Positions 17,987 through 28,219 of a stretch of 64,000 nt of DNA are shown piece by piece. Source of the stretch: Sphingobacteriaceae bacterium. GTDB lineage: Bacteria; Bacteroidota; Bacteroidia; Sphingobacteriales; Sphingobacteriaceae. The notes under the pieces were generated by a model. The model did not search any database. It worked only from the letters and a program-made list of their open reading frames with translations, and was not told the DNA's origin. The translations under genes were made by a program, and so were the position numbers. Position 1 is the first letter of the stretch. Each line of letters starts with the position of its first letter. The stretch lies in the NCBI GenBank assembly GCA_029266635.1, contig JAQSWM010000006.1, forward strand, positions 62,001-126,000. Reading direction: 5' to 3'.

Positions 17987-18817
17987 CTAATCCCGAAGGG
18001 CCTTCAATGACTGAGCTCCGTCGTAATTGGAAATAGGGTCAATAAACTTCCCGTTAGGGCGAAATACAGTTGCCGCTACGAGCTTAGGCTTTTTGCCGTA
18101 GCCGTACTTTTGAGGCTTTTCTATAATTTCCTTCATGGAAATTAGCTTGTAAACGTAGCTGGCTGTTTCCCTGTTAAGCTTAAGCCTGAAATAATTATCT
18201 TCGTTTTGCTTGTTGATCTGCCGGCGCAAATTTACGTCGCCAACGTTATAAGCTGCCGCAACTAAAGTCCAGCTTCTCAGTTCTGCATACATTGATTTGA
18301 TGTACTTACAGGCCGCGATTGTAGATTTTCGCATGTTCTGCCGCTCGTCTACTGCATCGTTTACCTTCAGCCCAAAACTCCTTGCTGTGCCTGGCATAAA
18401 TTGCCAGAAACCGGATGCACCTTTTACGGAAGTACCAGCCCGCAGCCCGCTTTCCACAAGTGGGATATACTTAAAATCTTCCGGGATGCCATAAACCTTA
18501 AGGATTGGCTCAATCAGCGGGAACCACTTCTCGGCTTTACGGTGCAACATGTCAGTTTGCAGATTAGCGTACCGGTGAGATTGTAAAGCCTTTTTCATCC
18601 GGTATTCGATTTTTGCATCTCCTATCGGGACTTCTTCATTTGCAAAGCTGAAGGTATTGATATAGTTATCTAAGTTTGGAGTTTGTTCAACCTGCGGCTC
18701 AACTTTATTCACAACAAGAATATCGCTTAAACTTACAGGATTGTTAAAAATGAATGCCCTTGCGATAATCATGAATACGAGTACTGCAGAGCATCCAAAC
18801 AGGTGTTTTTTAATCAT
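17987..18817 (-). CDS. Lytic transglycosylase (SLT domain)
   Basis: The 276-aa protein has an N-terminal membrane anchor or signal (residues ~4-22) and a periplasmic SLT domain from ~95 on. The catalytic glutamate is E122 in PLVESGL, followed by GASGFWQFMPGTARSFGL and later VAAAYNVGD, the standard family blocks. It would cut the glycan strands of peptidoglycan to leave 1,6-anhydro-muramic ends. The layout matches the catalytic part of MltD, but there are no LysM repeats, so it is a short form. It stands alone behind uvrA. Confidence 0.9.
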   Translation of the reverse strand: MIKKHLFGCSAVLVFMIIARAFIFNNPVSLSDILVVNKVEPQVEQTPNLDNYINTFSFANEEVPIGDAKIEYRMKKALQSHRYANLQTDMLHRKAEKWFPLIEPILKVYGIPEDFKYIPLVESGLRAGTSVKGASGFWQFMPGTARSFGLKVNDAVDERQNMRKSTIAACKYIKSMYAELRSWTLVAAAYNVGDVNLRRQINKQNEDNYFRLKLNRETASYVYKLISMKEIIEKPQKYGYGKKPKLVAATVFRPNGKFIDPISNYDGAQSLKALRD

Positions 18818-18985
18818 TTAATTTTTATTGGTGAAACAAAAATTTGGGCAAATGTACTTATTATAGTCCTTGCAGCCAAATAGTTACGTTGTTGTGTTAT
18901 CGCGGCACCACTAAAAAAGCCTCTCTATCACCTTCCCAAGACCTCTGAAAACAAAACCCATTGGCTCTGCTGAGGTTATTTGTAG

Positions 18986-18993
18986 TATCTTTG
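18986..18993 (+). promoter_or_regulatory. -7 box (TATCTTTG) upstream of the pseudouridine synthase gene
   Basis: A perfect TAnnTTTG match lies 33 nt before the ATG at 19027. It decides the start: an in-frame ATG at 18961 is upstream of this promoter and would not be on the transcript. Confidence 0.6.
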
Positions 18994-19026
18994 CACCCCT
19001 CTAAACAAGAGGACAAAATTTGCATT

Positions 19027-20277
19027 ATGCCAATCAATAATAACCGGAACAGTCGCGACGACAAATCCAAAAGACCTTCCCGCAGTTCCGCATCAGATTC
19101 AAGCTCAAAACCATTCCGTAGAAAGCCCGACGGTGCCGACTCTTCAAACGGCGAGGGCAAGAAATTGTTTGGATCTGAGCACAAGCGTCCATTCAAAAGT
19201 GGCTTTAAGAAGGCTGACGACAAACCAGCTCGAACTGGCGAACGGTTTGCGAAACCATCTTCCAGAGCGGGCGAAGGCACCCCGGAGCGCAAGCCTTTCG
19301 GAAAATCTGCAGAAAACAAATTTGGCAAGTCAGAAAGGCCTTATCGCCGAAAGGAAGAGGGTCAAGCCAACGATAATAAATTCGGGAAAGATAAACCTGG
19401 CTTTAGTTCAGAAAGGCCATCCCGCTATGGCAAAGCCGATACCGGCAAGCCTTACAAAAAAGACTTCGGAGATAAAAGAAGCTACGCCGGAGATCGCAAA
19501 CGGACAAGTGAAAGCAAGCCAGCCACACCAAGAGCCAAAAAAACCTCGGAAGATGATGGGCTTATCCGGTTAAACCGATATATATCAAACGCGGGTATCT
19601 GCTCACGCAGAAAAGCGGACGAGCTAATTGAAGCCGGGGTTATCACTGTAAACGGCGAAGTAGTTAACGAGCTTGGCGCAAAAGTGAACCCAATGAAAGA
19701 CGTTGTCCGTTATAACGGAGAAACTTTGAAGCGTGAGAAAATGGTTTACGTGCTGCTTAACAAGCCAAAGGATTATATCACTACTACAGATGATCCGCAC
19801 GAAAGACGCACAGTTATGCAATTGGTTGAAAAAGCTTCGAGAGAACGCATTTATCCGGTGGGAAGACTGGACCGAAACACCACCGGCTTGCTGTTGATGA
19901 CCAACGACGGCGATTTGACAGACAAACTTTCGCATCCAAAAAATAATGTTACCAAGATTTACAATGTTGAACTGAACAGGAGCTTGTCGCAGGGAGATAT
20001 GAATAAAATCGCGTACGGGCTTGAACTTGAAGACGGCTTGATCAAGCCGGATGAAGTTAGCTACGTACAAGGCGGCAGCAAACGCGAAGTTGGCATTCAG
20101 ATTCACAGCGGCAAAAACCGTATTGTACGGCGGATTTTTGAACATCTCGGTTATGAGGTAGTCAAATTAGACCGCGTGGTTTACGCCAATCTAACCAAGA
20201 AAGATCTGCCACGCGGGCGGTGGAGATACCTCGAAGAAAAAGAGATTATTCAACTCAAACATTTGATAAAATCATAA
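19027..20277 (+). CDS. rluB: RsuA/RluB-family rRNA pseudouridine synthase with long disordered N-terminus
   Basis: The C-terminal ~240 residues are a complete enzyme: an S4 RNA-binding domain (IRLNRYISNAGICSRRKADE) and the pseudouridine synthase core with the catalytic aspartate in VGRLDRNTTGLLLMTNDGD. It ends with IHSGKNRIVRRIFEHLGYEV. It should modify 23S rRNA (RluB-like) or 16S rRNA; RluB is the better guess for Bacteroidetes. The first ~175 residues are low complexity, rich in Lys, Arg, Ser, Gly and Phe, with repeated KPF/RPF-type motifs and no globular fold. Such tails are common in this phylum and may bind RNA. I start at MPINNN because the promoter lies just upstream. Confidence 0.88.
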   Translation: MPINNNRNSRDDKSKRPSRSSASDSSSKPFRRKPDGADSSNGEGKKLFGSEHKRPFKSGFKKADDKPARTGERFAKPSSRAGEGTPERKPFGKSAENKFGKSERPYRRKEEGQANDNKFGKDKPGFSSERPSRYGKADTGKPYKKDFGDKRSYAGDRKRTSESKPATPRAKKTSEDDGLIRLNRYISNAGICSRRKADELIEAGVITVNGEVVNELGAKVNPMKDVVRYNGETLKREKMVYVLLNKPKDYITTTDDPHERRTVMQLVEKASRERIYPVGRLDRNTTGLLLMTNDGDLTDKLSHPKNNVTKIYNVELNRSLSQGDMNKIAYGLELEDGLIKPDEVSYVQGGSKREVGIQIHSGKNRIVRRIFEHLGYEVVKLDRVVYANLTKKDLPRGRWRYLEEKEIIQLKHLIKS

Positions 20278-20284
20278 TCATTGG

Positions 20285-20304
20285 CGCCTCCAAATATGGG
20301 GGCG
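20285..20304 (+). terminator. Weak rho-independent terminator after rluB
   Basis: A 7-bp GC-rich stem (CGCCTCC / GGGGGCG, one G-U pair) is followed by a broken T run (TCTTGCTTT). Confidence 0.4.
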
Positions 20305-20344
20305 TCTTGCTTTAGAATTGTTATCTTGCGTTTTAGAATAACCA

Positions 20345-21469
20345 ATGAAACTCCAAATGTTAATTGCATTAAGCCTGATTGGCGCAACTCCCGCAACACA
20401 CGCACAAACCAAATTCAACTTACTGATTGGCACTTACACAAATCCCGGCAAAAGTGAAGGCATCTATGTGTATGAGTTCGACAGCCAGACAGGCGCCCTA
20501 AGCTATAAAAACAAGGTTGGGGGAATCAAAAACCCGACCTTCCTGGCTATTTCGCCGGATGAGAATATTGTTTACGCGGTGAACTCACAGGATATTGGGA
20601 ATATCTTTTCGTACAAATTTGATCGCCCAACTGGCAGCCTTGAGTTTCAAAGCAAGCAGCCAGCCGGCGGAGATAATCCATGCTACGTAGCTGTAGATTC
20701 ACACAGTAGATACGTTTTTTCCGGGAATTACGGCGGGGGCAGCCTTTCTGCGATTCCATTGAATAAAGATGGATCGCTGGCGGAAAACAGCCAGGTGATT
20801 AAGCATGAAGGAAGCAGCATAGATCCGGAAAGGCAAGACAAGCCCTACGTACATTCGGTTGTGCTTTCGCCCGATGAACACTTTCTCTTTGTTCAAGATT
20901 TGGGCACTGACAAACTCTACAATTACAAATTCGACCCAAACGCTCCTGTTCCGCTTACGCCTGCAGGCCAGGCAACGGTAAGCGTGACTCCCGGCAGCGG
21001 CCCGCGTCACATTATCTTCCATCCCAAAAAAAAACTAGCGTATGTTATCCATGAAATGGGTGGCATTATCAGCTCATTTCATTATAACGATGGAGAGCTT
21101 TCGCCAATAGAGGTTGTGTCGATGGCGGCGCCAGGCTTCACCGGCGAGATGCGCTCGGCGGCTATACACATTTCTTCAGATGGGAAATTCCTGTATGGCT
21201 CAAATCGCGGTGAGGCTAACAATATTGTCATCTATTCGATCGACGAAAAGACCGGTCAGCTTACGCTCGTGGGCAGGCAATCAGCCATTGGCAAGGGCCC
21301 GCGAGATTTCGCCATAGACCCAACAGGCAATTTCATGTTGATTGCTAATCAGGACTCGAATGATATTTACGTTTTGAAACGTGACAAAAAAACAGGCATT
21401 CCGAGCGAAACGGTAGCAAAAATCGATGTGTTCGCCCCGGTATGCCTGAAATTCGCATCCGTAAAATGA
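20345..21469 (+). CDS. Exported lactonase-family beta-propeller protein
   Basis: The 374-aa protein has a signal peptide (cleavage after THAQ), then a seven-bladed propeller of the lactonase/6-phosphogluconolactonase (Pgl) family. LLIGTYTNPGKSEGIYVYEFD, GGNPCYVAV-like GGDNPCYVAVD, NYGGGSLS, HSVVLSPDEHFLFVQDLGTDK and GPRHIIFHP are family blocks. Because it carries a signal peptide, it acts in the periplasm, so a role in the cytosolic pentose phosphate pathway is unlikely; a sugar lactone or similar is possible. Its TGA overlaps the comF start by 4 nt. Confidence 0.85.
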   Translation: MKLQMLIALSLIGATPATHAQTKFNLLIGTYTNPGKSEGIYVYEFDSQTGALSYKNKVGGIKNPTFLAISPDENIVYAVNSQDIGNIFSYKFDRPTGSLEFQSKQPAGGDNPCYVAVDSHSRYVFSGNYGGGSLSAIPLNKDGSLAENSQVIKHEGSSIDPERQDKPYVHSVVLSPDEHFLFVQDLGTDKLYNYKFDPNAPVPLTPAGQATVSVTPGSGPRHIIFHPKKKLAYVIHEMGGIISSFHYNDGELSPIEVVSMAAPGFTGEMRSAAIHISSDGKFLYGSNRGEANNIVIYSIDEKTGQLTLVGRQSAIGKGPRDFAIDPTGNFMLIANQDSNDIYVLKRDKKTGIPSETVAKIDVFAPVCLKFASVK

Positions 21470-22164
21470 AAGTAAAGTCAACCTTTCTGGATGATTTTAT
21501 TTCTTTGTTCTATCCCGAGCTCTGCCCCGGCTGTGGCAAGAACCTGTTCAAGAATGAAAACGTAATCTGTACCGATTGCATTTATCATTTGCCTTACACG
21601 AACTTTCATGAAGACCCGGAAAACAGGGTAGCAAAACAGTTGTGGGGGCGCATCCCATTTCAAATGGCTGCCTCTTACCTGTATTTTAGAAAAGGTTCGC
21701 GGGTGCAGAACATGTTGCACCAGTTTAAGTATAACAATCGTCCGGATATTGGATTGAGGTTGGGCGAGATGTATGGCTTGGTGCTGAGCAAATCGGGTTT
21801 ATTCAATGCTGCGCACTACATTATTCCGGTTCCTTTGCATCCGGCGAAGCTTAAAAAGCGAGGCTACAATCAAAGTGCTTACTTTGCTGAAGGATTATCC
21901 GGCAGTTTAAACATTCCGGTGCTTGCGAATGGGCTCAAAAGGCTGGCTGCCACTGAAACGCAAACCAAAAAGTCGCGGTTTGTACGTTATGAGAATATGA
22001 AAGATGTGTTTGATCCGGCGCAAAAAGAACAGCTACAAGACAAACACATTTTATTAGTCGACGACGTTATCACAACTGGTGCGACCATTGAAGCCTGCGC
22101 ACTGGAGCTCTTGAAATTAAATGGAACTCAGGTAAGCATTGCCACAATCGCCTTTACAGATTAA
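21466..22164 (+). CDS. comF: ComF-family phosphoribosyltransferase-like protein
   Basis: The 232-aa protein has an N-terminal zinc-finger-like region (CPGCGKNLF and, 20 residues on, CTDC) and a C-terminal phosphoribosyltransferase domain with the PRPP loop ILLVDDVITTGAT. ComF proteins assist DNA uptake in competent bacteria, but in many species the role is unproven. I choose the ATG at 21466 that overlaps the lactonase stop (ATGA), and not the in-frame ATG at 21442, since the overlap start is typical coupling and the extra eight residues are not ComF-like. A lipoprotein gene follows after 2 nt, forming a three-gene operon. Confidence 0.9.
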   Translation: MKVKSTFLDDFISLFYPELCPGCGKNLFKNENVICTDCIYHLPYTNFHEDPENRVAKQLWGRIPFQMAASYLYFRKGSRVQNMLHQFKYNNRPDIGLRLGEMYGLVLSKSGLFNAAHYIIPVPLHPAKLKKRGYNQSAYFAEGLSGSLNIPVLANGLKRLAATETQTKKSRFVRYENMKDVFDPAQKEQLQDKHILLVDDVITTGATIEACALELLKLNGTQVSIATIAFTD

Positions 22165-22166
22165 CA

Positions 22167-23546
22167 ATGAACTTCCGTCGGTTTTCCATTTTCGCCTTCT
22201 TGCTTTTGCTCATCTATAGTTGCCGCAAGGAAGATAAATTCACCGATAGCCCTGACGCGAGGCTCTCTCTTTCATCGGACAGCGTATTGTTCGATACCGT
22301 TTTCACATCAATCAACTCCACCACCCAGCAGATCCAAGTTTTCAATTACAACAAAAATGCTGTTCGAATATCTGAAATAAGGCTCGCGGGAGGATCGGCT
22401 TCGCCTTTCCAGCTCAACATAAATGGAACGGCTGCCATTTCTTTGGGAAGCATCGAATTGAGAGGGAACGATTCGCTGAACGTCTTTATTAAAGTGATGA
22501 TAAATCCAACAACAGGCAATCTTCCGTTTTTTGTTAAGGATTCAATTACCTTCCTGACCAACGGCAACAAACAGACGGTGCATCTTAGAGCTGTTGGGCA
22601 AAATGCACACATCCTCAAAGATGCTGTGATTTCCCAAAACACGCTCTGGGATAATAAGATCCCATATCTAATCTACAATACACTTCGCGTAAGCAGCAAT
22701 AGCACATTAACCATTCCCGCCGGGACTAAAGCCTACTTTCATAAGGATTCAAAAATGCAGGTTGATGGAACGTTAATTGTAAATGGCACCCTTACCGACA
22801 GCGTGGTTTTTGCCAGCGACAGGTTGGAACGCATTTACCGCGATGAGCCCGGGCAGTGGACAGGCCTGCATTTTACCGGAACCAGCAAAGACAACAAGAT
22901 CATTTATGCGGTGATAAAAAACGGCATAACAGGTATTCAGTGTGATTCGCTTGCAGCCTCTTCACCAAAATTACTCGTTGCCAACACTACGATCAAGAAC
23001 ATGCAAGTGGCGGGATTCGCCGGGTACAAAACCAACATTACCGCTTTCAATAACGTCTTTTTCAATTGTGGACAGTATCTGCTGTATGGAGCCTTCGGCG
23101 GCGATTACAATCTCAAACAGAACACGTTTGCGAACTACAGCAATTCTTTCCCGCGAAGGACACCTTCCTTATTTTTTACTGATGTTGATCCATCCACATC
23201 CAAAACTGCAGCATTAAGCGGAAATCTAGTAAATAATATCATTTGGGGGAGCTTGGCCGAGGAAATCGCGGTAGAGAAAAAAGGTACATCTGTAAGCCTA
23301 AGCTTTCAGAACAACTTTATCAAAACTAGTAACGCCAGCTTCGCACAAGGCGGAAACATCCTGAATACAGACCCACAATTTATAAGCTACCGCGATAACA
23401 ATTACAGGCTCAGCCCAAGCAGCCCGGCGCTCAATAAGGGTGCAAACCTGAGCACTGATCCCTATTATAACCAATATCTAAAAACAGATAAAGCAGGGAA
23501 AACCAGACTTTTCCCTTCAGAGCCAGGAGCTTACGAAGCTCAATAA
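22167..23546 (+). CDS. Lipoprotein with right-handed beta-helix-like repeats
   Basis: The 459-aa protein has a lipoprotein signal (LLLLIYSCRKED, Cys19), so it is membrane-anchored. Residues ~30-150 look like an Ig-like/choice-of-anchor domain (LFDTVFTSINSTTQQIQVFNYN). From ~165 on there are repeated beta strands of the pectate-lyase-like parallel helix type (TLTIPAGTKAYFHKDSKMQV, DGTLIVNGTLTDSVVFASDR), ending in a YRLSPSSPALNKG motif. Proteins of this build are frequent in Bacteroidetes, usually of unknown function, likely binding a surface polymer. It is the third gene of the lactonase-comF unit and ends at a bidirectional terminator. Confidence 0.8.
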   Translation: MNFRRFSIFAFLLLLIYSCRKEDKFTDSPDARLSLSSDSVLFDTVFTSINSTTQQIQVFNYNKNAVRISEIRLAGGSASPFQLNINGTAAISLGSIELRGNDSLNVFIKVMINPTTGNLPFFVKDSITFLTNGNKQTVHLRAVGQNAHILKDAVISQNTLWDNKIPYLIYNTLRVSSNSTLTIPAGTKAYFHKDSKMQVDGTLIVNGTLTDSVVFASDRLERIYRDEPGQWTGLHFTGTSKDNKIIYAVIKNGITGIQCDSLAASSPKLLVANTTIKNMQVAGFAGYKTNITAFNNVFFNCGQYLLYGAFGGDYNLKQNTFANYSNSFPRRTPSLFFTDVDPSTSKTAALSGNLVNNIIWGSLAEEIAVEKKGTSVSLSFQNNFIKTSNASFAQGGNILNTDPQFISYRDNNYRLSPSSPALNKGANLSTDPYYNQYLKTDKAGKTRLFPSEPGAYEAQ

Positions 23547-23615
23547 AATTTAAAAAATTCTGTAACCTTCTCCTCCGCCTTCAGGTATAAGGAACGAGAG
23601 CGTTAATTTAGATAG

Positions 23616-23648
23616 AAAAAGCTGGAAGCCTTAGGCGACCGGCTTTTT
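23616..23648. terminator. Bidirectional terminator between the lipoprotein and receiver genes
   Basis: A 10-bp stem (AAAAAGCTGG / CCGGCTTTTT, one G-U pair) with an inner CCT/AGG pairing and T runs on both sides separates two convergent genes. Confidence 0.75.
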
Positions 23649-23653
23649 CCCGT

Positions 23654-24061
23654 TTATGGCAGCCGACTATTAATAAACGGCTTCAGCTTTGCAAAGAGCT
23701 CATCAGGCACAAACGGCTTCAGCACGAAGTCGGTCATGCCAGAATTTTTTATTTCATCAATATCTCTTCCCATCACCGAAGCGGTAAGGGCAATCACCGG
23801 CAAATTCTTAAACCGCTCTTCGTCCATAGCCCGTATATGTTGCACAGCTTCAAGCCCGCCCATAACCGGCATATAGATGTCCATCAGTACAACATCATAC
23901 TGGTTTGACCTGATCATTTCCAGCGCAGTTTCGCCATTATCTGCAAAGTCTGTATGAATGTTCCACTTCGACAGCACCTTCTTTGCCAGGAACCGGTTTA
24001 TGTCGTTATCATCAACAACAAGAACCTTCGCAAGCTTCTCGCCTGTGATTTCTTCACTCAT
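23654..24061 (-). CDS. Stand-alone response-regulator receiver domain
   Basis: The 135-aa protein is one receiver domain with no output domain: acidic pocket VVDDND (D17, D18 region), phospho-acceptor Asp in VVLMDIYMPVMGG, conserved Thr/Ser in ALTAS, and Lys in VLKPF. Such single-domain regulators act by protein contact, or as phosphate relays in a phosphorelay. It is last in a likely scpA-glyA-receiver transcript, 8 nt after glyA. It is similar to the receiver of the hybrid kinase at 1357-3102, for instance KKV/KKLF...KW near the start and VIALTAS later, so the two may share ancestry or partners. This is inference. Confidence 0.9.
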   Translation of the reverse strand: MSEEITGEKLAKVLVVDDNDINRFLAKKVLSKWNIHTDFADNGETALEMIRSNQYDVVLMDIYMPVMGGLEAVQHIRAMDEERFKNLPVIALTASVMGRDIDEIKNSGMTDFVLKPFVPDELFAKLKPFINSRLP

Positions 24062-24069
24062 AGATCTTG

Positions 24070-25341
24070 TTATTTGTAAAGCGGATGCTCTTCCATCATC
24101 TCACGCACCTTCTTATTAACTTTTTTGAGCGTGTGGGTGTCTTCAGGATTCTTGAAAATGGTGTCGATAAACTCAACGATCTTCTCCATGTGCTTTTCCT
24201 TCAAGCCGCGAGTTGTAATGGCAGCCGTTCCAAACCGGATACCGGAAGTAACAAATGGCGATTTATCATCAAAAGGAACCATGTTTTTGTTAGCGGTGAT
24301 GCCTGCCTGTTCCAATACGTTTTCGGCGAGTTTTCCCGTGAGATTTTTGTTCCGCAGATCAATAAGCATCAGGTGGTTATCGGTGCCGCCGGAAATAATT
24401 TTATAATCCAGGTCTGTGAAGGCTTTGGCCATAGCCGATGCATTTTTCTTAACCTGGAGAATGTATTTCATGTACGGTTCGCTAAGAGCTTCGCCGAAAG
24501 CGATGGCTTTTGCAGCGATGATATGCTCCAACGGCCCGCCTTGTGTGCCGGGGAAAACCGCCATGTCAAGAACAGACGACATCATGCGGAGCTCGCCTTT
24601 TGGCGTTTTCAGCCCGAAAGGATTTTCGAAATCCTTGCCAAGCATGATCATTCCACCACGTGGGCCGCGAAGGGTTTTATGTGTGGTGGTAGTAACGATA
24701 TGGCAATATGGAAGCGGATCGCTGAGCAAGCCACGGGCGATTAAGCCAGCAGGGTGAGAAATATCCGCAACCACCAAAGCTCCGATCTCATCAGCAACGC
24801 GACGGATAAAAGCATAATCCCAATCGCGTGAATACGCAGAAGCTCCACAGATGATCACTTTTGGTCTTTCAGCTAAAGCTACTTCTTCAAGTTTTTTATA
24901 GTCGATAAGCCCGGTCTCTCGGTCCACACCATAAAAAAATGGCTGATAAAGCTTACCGGAAAAGTTAACAGGCGATCCGTGGGTAAGGTGTCCGCCATGC
25001 GAAAGGTCAAAACCAAGAATCTTATCTCCCGGCTGTAAAATGCCCAGGAATACAGCGGCGTTTGCCTGTGCGCCCGAGTGCGGCTGCACGTTTACCCATT
25101 CTGCGTTAAAAAGTTCCTTTGCCCGGTCAATTGCAATGCTTTCAATTTCATCAACAACCTCGCAGCCGCCGTAATAACGTTTGCCGGGAAGACCCTCAGC
25201 ATATTTATTCGTCAATACAGAACCCGCTGCTTCCATTACCTGTTTGCTCACAAAATTTTCTGACGCAATCAGCTCTATACCGGTTTCCTGCCTGTCTAGT
25301 TCTTCGTCTATTAATTTGAAAATGGCTTTGTCTTTTTTCAT
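24070..25341 (-). CDS. glyA: Serine hydroxymethyltransferase
   Basis: The 423-aa PLP enzyme interconverts serine and glycine and makes 5,10-methylene-tetrahydrofolate. [42 protein letters not shown] and the PLP lysine K222 in [15 protein letters not shown] are intact. It is the main one-carbon source for purines and methionine and pairs functionally with the gcvT at 47215-48291. It lies 25 nt behind scpA and 8 nt ahead of the receiver gene, all on one strand. Confidence 0.97.
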   Translation of the reverse strand: MKKDKAIFKLIDEELDRQETGIELIASENFVSKQVMEAAGSVLTNKYAEGLPGKRYYGGCEVVDEIESIAIDRAKELFNAEWVNVQPHSGAQANAAVFLGILQPGDKILGFDLSHGGHLTHGSPVNFSGKLYQPFFYGVDRETGLIDYKKLEEVALAERPKVIICGASAYSRDWDYAFIRRVADEIGALVVADISHPAGLIARGLLSDPLPYCHIVTTTTHKTLRGPRGGMIMLGKDFENPFGLKTPKGELRMMSSVLDMAVFPGTQGGPLEHIIAAKAIAFGEALSEPYMKYILQVKKNASAMAKAFTDLDYKIISGGTDNHLMLIDLRNKNLTGKLAENVLEQAGITANKNMVPFDDKSPFVTSGIRFGTAAITTRGLKEKHMEKIVEFIDTIFKNPEDTHTLKKVNKKVREMMEEHPLYK

Positions 25342-25366
25342 GATGTTGTAATGGATGTATATGTTG

Positions 25367-26125
25367 TTAATTGTTGATAGCTATTTTGTTGGATATCCAA
25401 AAGTTGTTATAACCAAGCCCAATCTGGATGGAGATAAGCTGTTGCTGAAGCATTTCGAGAACAGCAAGGAAATTATAAACAAAGTGTACACGATTTTCTG
25501 AATGCCTGGCTACTTCGGCAAAACCCAGTTTTTTATTGATTTCAAGCAGGTTGGCGATAGCCGTTTTCTGAACCTCAATGCTGTATGGATATTGCACGAT
25601 GGTGTGTGTTACGGCAGTGCTGCTATCCTCGTACCTGTTCATCGCTCTTGAGTAAACAAGCATCAACTTATACAGGTCGAATGACAGAAGTTCATCAGAA
25701 GATTCTGCCATCTGCGATAACTGCTCCAGGTCGAAGGCGCTATTTCCACGCTTCTCCTGCTGAAAACGGGCAGCCTCAAGATCTTTCAACTCTTCAGAAA
25801 CCAGCTTGAATCGTTTGTATTCTATCAGCTTCTGGATCAGGCTCTCTTTATTGTCCGTGTCATTCTCGTCACTTCCTGCATCCTGCCGCGGTAGCAGCAT
25901 TTTAGCTTTTATCCGCATGAGCGTTGCTGCCACAAAAATGAACTCACTGGCAAGCTCAATGTTCAGCAGGTTCATCTGGTGGATATAATCAAGAAAGTCG
26001 TTGGTGATTTTGGCAAGATTTATTTCGTGGATGTCAAGTTCATCCCGCTCGATAAAAAAAAGCAGAAGGTCGAACGGTCCCTCAAACTGGGGAAGTACTA
26101 TTTCAAAGCTGTCTTGCTGTTCCAA
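25367..26125 (-). CDS. scpA: Segregation and condensation protein A
   Basis: ScpA is the kleisin subunit that joins SMC and ScpB in chromosome condensation. [26 protein letters not shown] and [40 protein letters not shown] mark the N-terminal part. The C-terminal part binds the SMC head. The start codon is TTG. I prefer the TTG at 26125 (giving MEQQDSFEI), the usual family start, over an in-frame TTG at 26149 that adds eight aromatic residues. The scpB partner is not in this window. It heads scpA-glyA-receiver and is divergent from dxs. Confidence 0.88.
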   Translation of the reverse strand: MEQQDSFEIVLPQFEGPFDLLLFFIERDELDIHEINLAKITNDFLDYIHQMNLLNIELASEFIFVAATLMRIKAKMLLPRQDAGSDENDTDNKESLIQKLIEYKRFKLVSEELKDLEAARFQQEKRGNSAFDLEQLSQMAESSDELLSFDLYKLMLVYSRAMNRYEDSSTAVTHTIVQYPYSIEVQKTAIANLLEINKKLGFAEVARHSENRVHFVYNFLAVLEMLQQQLISIQIGLGYNNFWISNKIAINN

Positions 26126-26268
26126 AGCGTAAAAATAAACAAATATCAATACTGCTCAATTAAACTTTGTTTCTTTTGGATCCCGGCGAACAAAAATCGT
26201 TGCGGCTCTGTAATTTGTATTAAATTATTTGAGTTAATTTGTACCTTCATTTTACTCACAACACCTGC

Positions 26269-28197
26269 ATGGAAGTTAAGGCTGGAGATTTGTTGGAAAG
26301 AATCAACTATCCGTCTGATTTAAAGAACCTTACAGAAAACGAACTTGAGAAGGTATGCCAGGAATTACGGCAATACATTATTGACGTTGTTTCTGTAAAT
26401 GGCGGCCACTTCGGCGCCAGCCTGGGTGTTGTGGAACTAACCGTTGCCTTGCAGTATGTGCTGAACACTCCGTACGACCAATTGGTGTGGGATGTTGGCC
26501 ATCAGGCTTACGGGCACAAAATACTCACCGGCCGCCGCAATGTTTTCCATACCAACCGGCTTTACAAAGGAATCAGCGGCTTCCCAAAAATAGGCGAAAG
26601 CGAATACGATGCTTTTGGCGTTGGGCACTCTTCCACTTCGATTTCCGCAGCACTCGGCATGGCTGTCGCGTCGCAATATAAAGGCGAAACAGACCGTCAG
26701 CACGTAGCTGTGATTGGCGATGGTGCCATGACAGCGGGACTGGCGTTTGAAGCCTTAAATCACGCCGGCATCGAGAACTCCAACCTGCTGGTTATCCTGA
26801 ACGACAACTGCATGTCGATAGACCCGAATGTGGGCGCTTTGAAGGAATATCTTACAGACATTACTACCTCGAAGTCATACAACCGTTTCCGCGATGATAT
26901 TTCCGCAGTTCTGGGCAAGATATCAGAACTCGGCCCGAATGCACATCAGATAGTTAAGAAACTTGAGAAAAGCATCAAAGGCACTTTGCTAAAAAAGAGC
27001 AATTTCTTTGAGGCGTTGAAATTCAGATACTTTGGCCCGATTGATGGCCATGACGTTAAACACCTTGTGAAAGTTTTAAAAGACCTTCGCGATATCCCCG
27101 GACCGAAACTTTTGCATTGCGTCACAGTAAAAGGCAAAGGTTTTGCGCTGGCCGAAAAAGATCAGACCAAGTGGCATGCACCGGGTTTGTTCGATAAAAT
27201 TACCGGAGAAATCAAGAAGTCCGTTTTAGAAAAACCTCAGCCACCAAAATACCAGGATGTTTTCGGGCATACCATCGTTGAGCTTGCGGAGAAAAACTCC
27301 AAAATAATGGGAATAACTCCCGCAATGCCATCGGGAAGCTCCTTAAATATTATGATGAAAGCAATGCCGAACCGGGCTTTTGATGTGGGCATTGCTGAAC
27401 AGCACGCAGTTACATTTTCAGCCGGACTGGCTTCGCAGGGGCTTGTGCCTTTTTGCAATATCTACTCGAGTTTCATGCAACGGGCTTACGATCAGGTAAT
27501 CCATGATGTAGCGATCCAAAAGCTTAATGTGGTTTTCTGTTTAGATCGTGCGGGAATTGCCGGTGCTGACGGTCCGACACATCACGGCGCCTACGACATC
27601 GCTTACATGCGCTGCATCCCGAATATGATCGTTTCGGCTCCAATGAACGAAGAAGAGCTCCGCAATCTTATGTTCACTGCCCAGCAGGAAAACATGGGTC
27701 CATTCGTGATCCGCTACCCACGCGGCAACGGCGTTATGCCCGACTGGCGCAGGCCGATGAAAGCCATCCCGGTAGGAAAAGGGCGGAAAATTTGCGAAGG
27801 CGAAGATGTGGCGATTTTAACCATTGGTCACATCGGCAACGAGGTAACCAAAGCCTGTGTGGAGCTGAATGCAGAAGGAATGCACCCTGCTCACTACGAC
27901 TTGAGATTCGCCAAGCCATTGGACGAGGCTCTACTGCATGAGGTTTTCGCTAAGTTCAAACACGTTGTGACCGTTGAGGACGGCTGTGTTCAGGGCGGAA
28001 TGGGAAGTGCGGTGCTGGAGTTTATGGCTGATAACAATTACTCCTCTAACGTAATTCGCCTGGGCATTCCCGATCACATTATTGAACACGGCGAGCAACA
28101 TGAACTTTGGGCTGAATGCGGCTTGGATGCCGAGCACATCATCCAAACGGTAAAGAAATTAGCTGTTAGCCGCACTACGAAGGTGATGGCGAGCTAA
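26269..28197 (+). CDS. dxs: 1-deoxy-D-xylulose-5-phosphate synthase
   Basis: The 642-aa thiamine diphosphate enzyme condenses pyruvate and glyceraldehyde-3-phosphate, the first step of the MEP isoprenoid pathway. [14 protein letters not shown], the TPP motif [18 protein letters not shown]...ILNDN, the central transketolase block [18 protein letters not shown], and [15 protein letters not shown] are all present. The C-terminal transketolase domain is complete. The ATG at 26269 (MEVKAGD) fits the family start better than 26239. It appears to be single and monocistronic, divergent from scpA. Confidence 0.95.
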   Translation: MEVKAGDLLERINYPSDLKNLTENELEKVCQELRQYIIDVVSVNGGHFGASLGVVELTVALQYVLNTPYDQLVWDVGHQAYGHKILTGRRNVFHTNRLYKGISGFPKIGESEYDAFGVGHSSTSISAALGMAVASQYKGETDRQHVAVIGDGAMTAGLAFEALNHAGIENSNLLVILNDNCMSIDPNVGALKEYLTDITTSKSYNRFRDDISAVLGKISELGPNAHQIVKKLEKSIKGTLLKKSNFFEALKFRYFGPIDGHDVKHLVKVLKDLRDIPGPKLLHCVTVKGKGFALAEKDQTKWHAPGLFDKITGEIKKSVLEKPQPPKYQDVFGHTIVELAEKNSKIMGITPAMPSGSSLNIMMKAMPNRAFDVGIAEQHAVTFSAGLASQGLVPFCNIYSSFMQRAYDQVIHDVAIQKLNVVFCLDRAGIAGADGPTHHGAYDIAYMRCIPNMIVSAPMNEEELRNLMFTAQQENMGPFVIRYPRGNGVMPDWRRPMKAIPVGKGRKICEGEDVAILTIGHIGNEVTKACVELNAEGMHPAHYDLRFAKPLDEALLHEVFAKFKHVVTVEDGCVQGGMGSAVLEFMADNNYSSNVIRLGIPDHIIEHGEQHELWAECGLDAEHIIQTVKKLAVSRTTKVMAS

Positions 28198-28219
28198 TTT
28201 CCCATCGCCTAGCACTTTC

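Noticed and set aside
18961-19026. Upstream ATG of the rluB frame
   Set aside because: A perfect TATCTTTG -7 box lies between this ATG and 19027, so the longer start would not be transcribed.
20345-21469. Cytosolic 6-phosphogluconolactonase of the pentose phosphate pathway
   Set aside because: The clear signal peptide places this propeller outside the cytosol, so only the family name is kept.
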